Positions 5,323-6,074 of a DNA stretch of 6,074 nt are shown one piece after another (position 1 is the first letter of the stretch; the number at the start of each line of letters is the position of its first letter). The stretch lies in contig CAZXYF010000191.1 in the NCBI GenBank assembly GCA_964644705.1, positions 1 to 6,074 of the forward strand, read 5' to 3'. The stretch is from CAZXYF01 sp964644705. Its GTDB lineage: Bacteria; Planctomycetota; Brocadiia; SM23-32. The position numbers and the translations under genes were made by a program. Below the pieces are notes generated by a model. The model was not told the origin of the DNA. It was given only the letters and a program-made list of their open reading frames with translations, and did not search any database.

Positions 5323-5344
5323 CACCGTTGGGGCTATTCCGTGC

Positions 5345-6074
5345 CTAAATATCCTCCACCACATCCGGCGCCGCCGCTCGGTCTTTCTCCAGTTGCGTCA
5401 CAACCTTTTGCGGGTCCATTTCGCGCGGCGTGGTGCCGGCCTCCAGGCTCAATGCCGCGACCGTTCCCGCCGCCTGGCCGGTCGCCATACAGGTCTGCTG
5501 TATACGCAGGCTGGCTTCAGCCAGGTGGCTGGCGCTGATGCAGCGCCCGGCCATCAGAAGATTGTCCACTCCCTCGGCCACCAGGCAGCCGTAGCGGATG
5601 TCGTAATACTCGCCCTCCTTAAGTTTCTCGATTCGTTTTTTGTATTCCGGATCCTGTCGGGGCACTGCCGGCGCGTCGTAGCTTTCAGCCGGCCAGACGT
5701 CGATGTCCCAAGATGAGCGGGCAATACCGTCGTCGTATTTGTGAAACTCCACCGCATCTTCATCCGTTACCCGTTCGATTCCGTGCACGCGACGCGACGA
5801 GCGTACGCCGAGATGGTTCGAGGTGTCGAGAAAATACGCATCCTCGTAGCCGGGGACACACTGCTGCACTGCCCTGGCGCACTGTCGTGCCTGTTCTCTC
5901 CCCTCCCGCTCGGCCCGGGTCATATCGAAGGGGTCCAGTGGATCCACTTTCAGAACACGGCTGGCGACGCTCAGGTGTTCGCGGCGATACGATGGAATGT
6001 GCGTGTTCGTCCTGAGCGCATACCCGATCGGTCGTTTGTTGAGCACCACGGGAGAGTCGAATTCGCCCCGGTCT
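5345..6074 (-). CDS. FAD-dependent oxidoreductase (FAD_oxidored family), C-terminal part
   Basis: The frame is open to the right window edge, giving 242 visible residues; the GTG near 6049 is internal and not a start. Family members are flavoproteins of about 450-600 residues whose reactions are mostly unassigned, often encoded beside sulfatases and glycosidases in PVC bacteria. Visible landmarks, in order: a conserved segment with LGVRSSRR (about 5790-5812), a typical FAD_oxidored signature; YDDGIARSSWDIDV; YYDIRYGCLVAEGVDNLLMA; and the C-terminal FAD-domain pattern AGRCISASH followed by TCMATGQAAGT (about 5460-5555), which contacts the flavin. The N-terminal G-x-G-x-x-G nucleotide-binding loop lies outside the window. 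It ends normally at 5345 and is followed by a hairpin and a repeat-rich gap before the sulfatase. I cannot name the substrate. Confidence 0.88.
   Translation of the reverse strand, partial: DRGEFDSPVVLNKRPIGYALRTNTHIPSYRREHLSVASRVLKVDPLDPFDMTRAEREGREQARQCARAVQQCVPGYEDAYFLDTSNHLGVRSSRRVHGIERVTDEDAVEFHKYDDGIARSSWDIDVWPAESYDAPAVPRQDPEYKKRIEKLKEGEYYDIRYGCLVAEGVDNLLMAGRCISASHLAEASLRIQQTCMATGQAAGTVAALSLEAGTTPREMDPQKVVTQLEKDRAAAPDVVEDI

Larger units (their letters stand above)
5036..5344. other. Intergenic region with two hairpin structures
   Basis: About 310 bases between the FAD-enzyme stop and the sulfatase start, with no gene visible on either strand. It holds the 9-base-repeat hairpin (5174-5251) and the hairpin at 5287-5322, listed separately. 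The spacing and structures suggest that the FAD gene and the sulfatase are not on one tightly coupled transcript. No convincing sulfatase promoter was found: the best match, TTTACA on the minus strand about 80 bases upstream, lacks a good -10 box. Confidence 0.6.

Overview
The window looks like a piece of a draft (probably metagenome-assembled) genome from a glycan-degrading bacterium. It has a run of ten Ns at 3412-3421. All five clear coding features lie on the minus strand: an FAD-dependent oxidoreductase C-terminus, a sulfatase, a broken URO-D-family gene, a sialidase and a Y1-type transposase. Sulfatases beside FAD_oxidored-type enzymes, URO-D-like methyltransferase relatives and sialidases are typical of the PVC bacteria (Lentisphaerota, Kiritimatiellota, Planctomycetota, Verrucomicrobiota). 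That placement is inferred from gene content; no marker gene is present.

Layout, left to right. 1-1214 is a repeat and transposase block. A 263-residue HUH/Y1 transposase (102-893) sits between two inverted copies of a double-hairpin repeat (1-88 and 894-1004), and a third copy follows at 1106-1214. This resembles a REP/RAYT ('REPtron') arrangement. The transposase appears to be a tandem fusion of two Y1 domains whose single intact set of catalytic residues is split: the tyrosine is in domain 1 and the HUH motif in domain 2. 1252-2400 is a five-Asp-box sialidase, preceded closely by a URO-D-family pseudogene (2413-2956) that has lost its middle. 2957-3610 is mostly non-coding. It holds the last 19 codons of a second sulfatase, the assembly gap, a possible signal-peptide start on the other side of the gap, and short direct and inverted repeats. 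3611-5035 is a complete iduronate-2-sulfatase-type sulfatase. 5036-5344 is intergenic, with a large hairpin built of 9-base repeats and a second hairpin. 5345-6074 is the FAD-dependent oxidoreductase, cut by the window edge.

The enzymes fit a catabolic locus for sulfated and possibly sialylated glycans: the sialidase removes terminal sialic acid and the sulfatase removes sulfate esters. The FAD enzyme and the former URO-D-like protein have no assignable substrate here. Both complete hydrolases lack an obvious signal peptide, so their substrates may be small imported glycans. The most unusual item is the split-active-site transposase with its flanking repeats.
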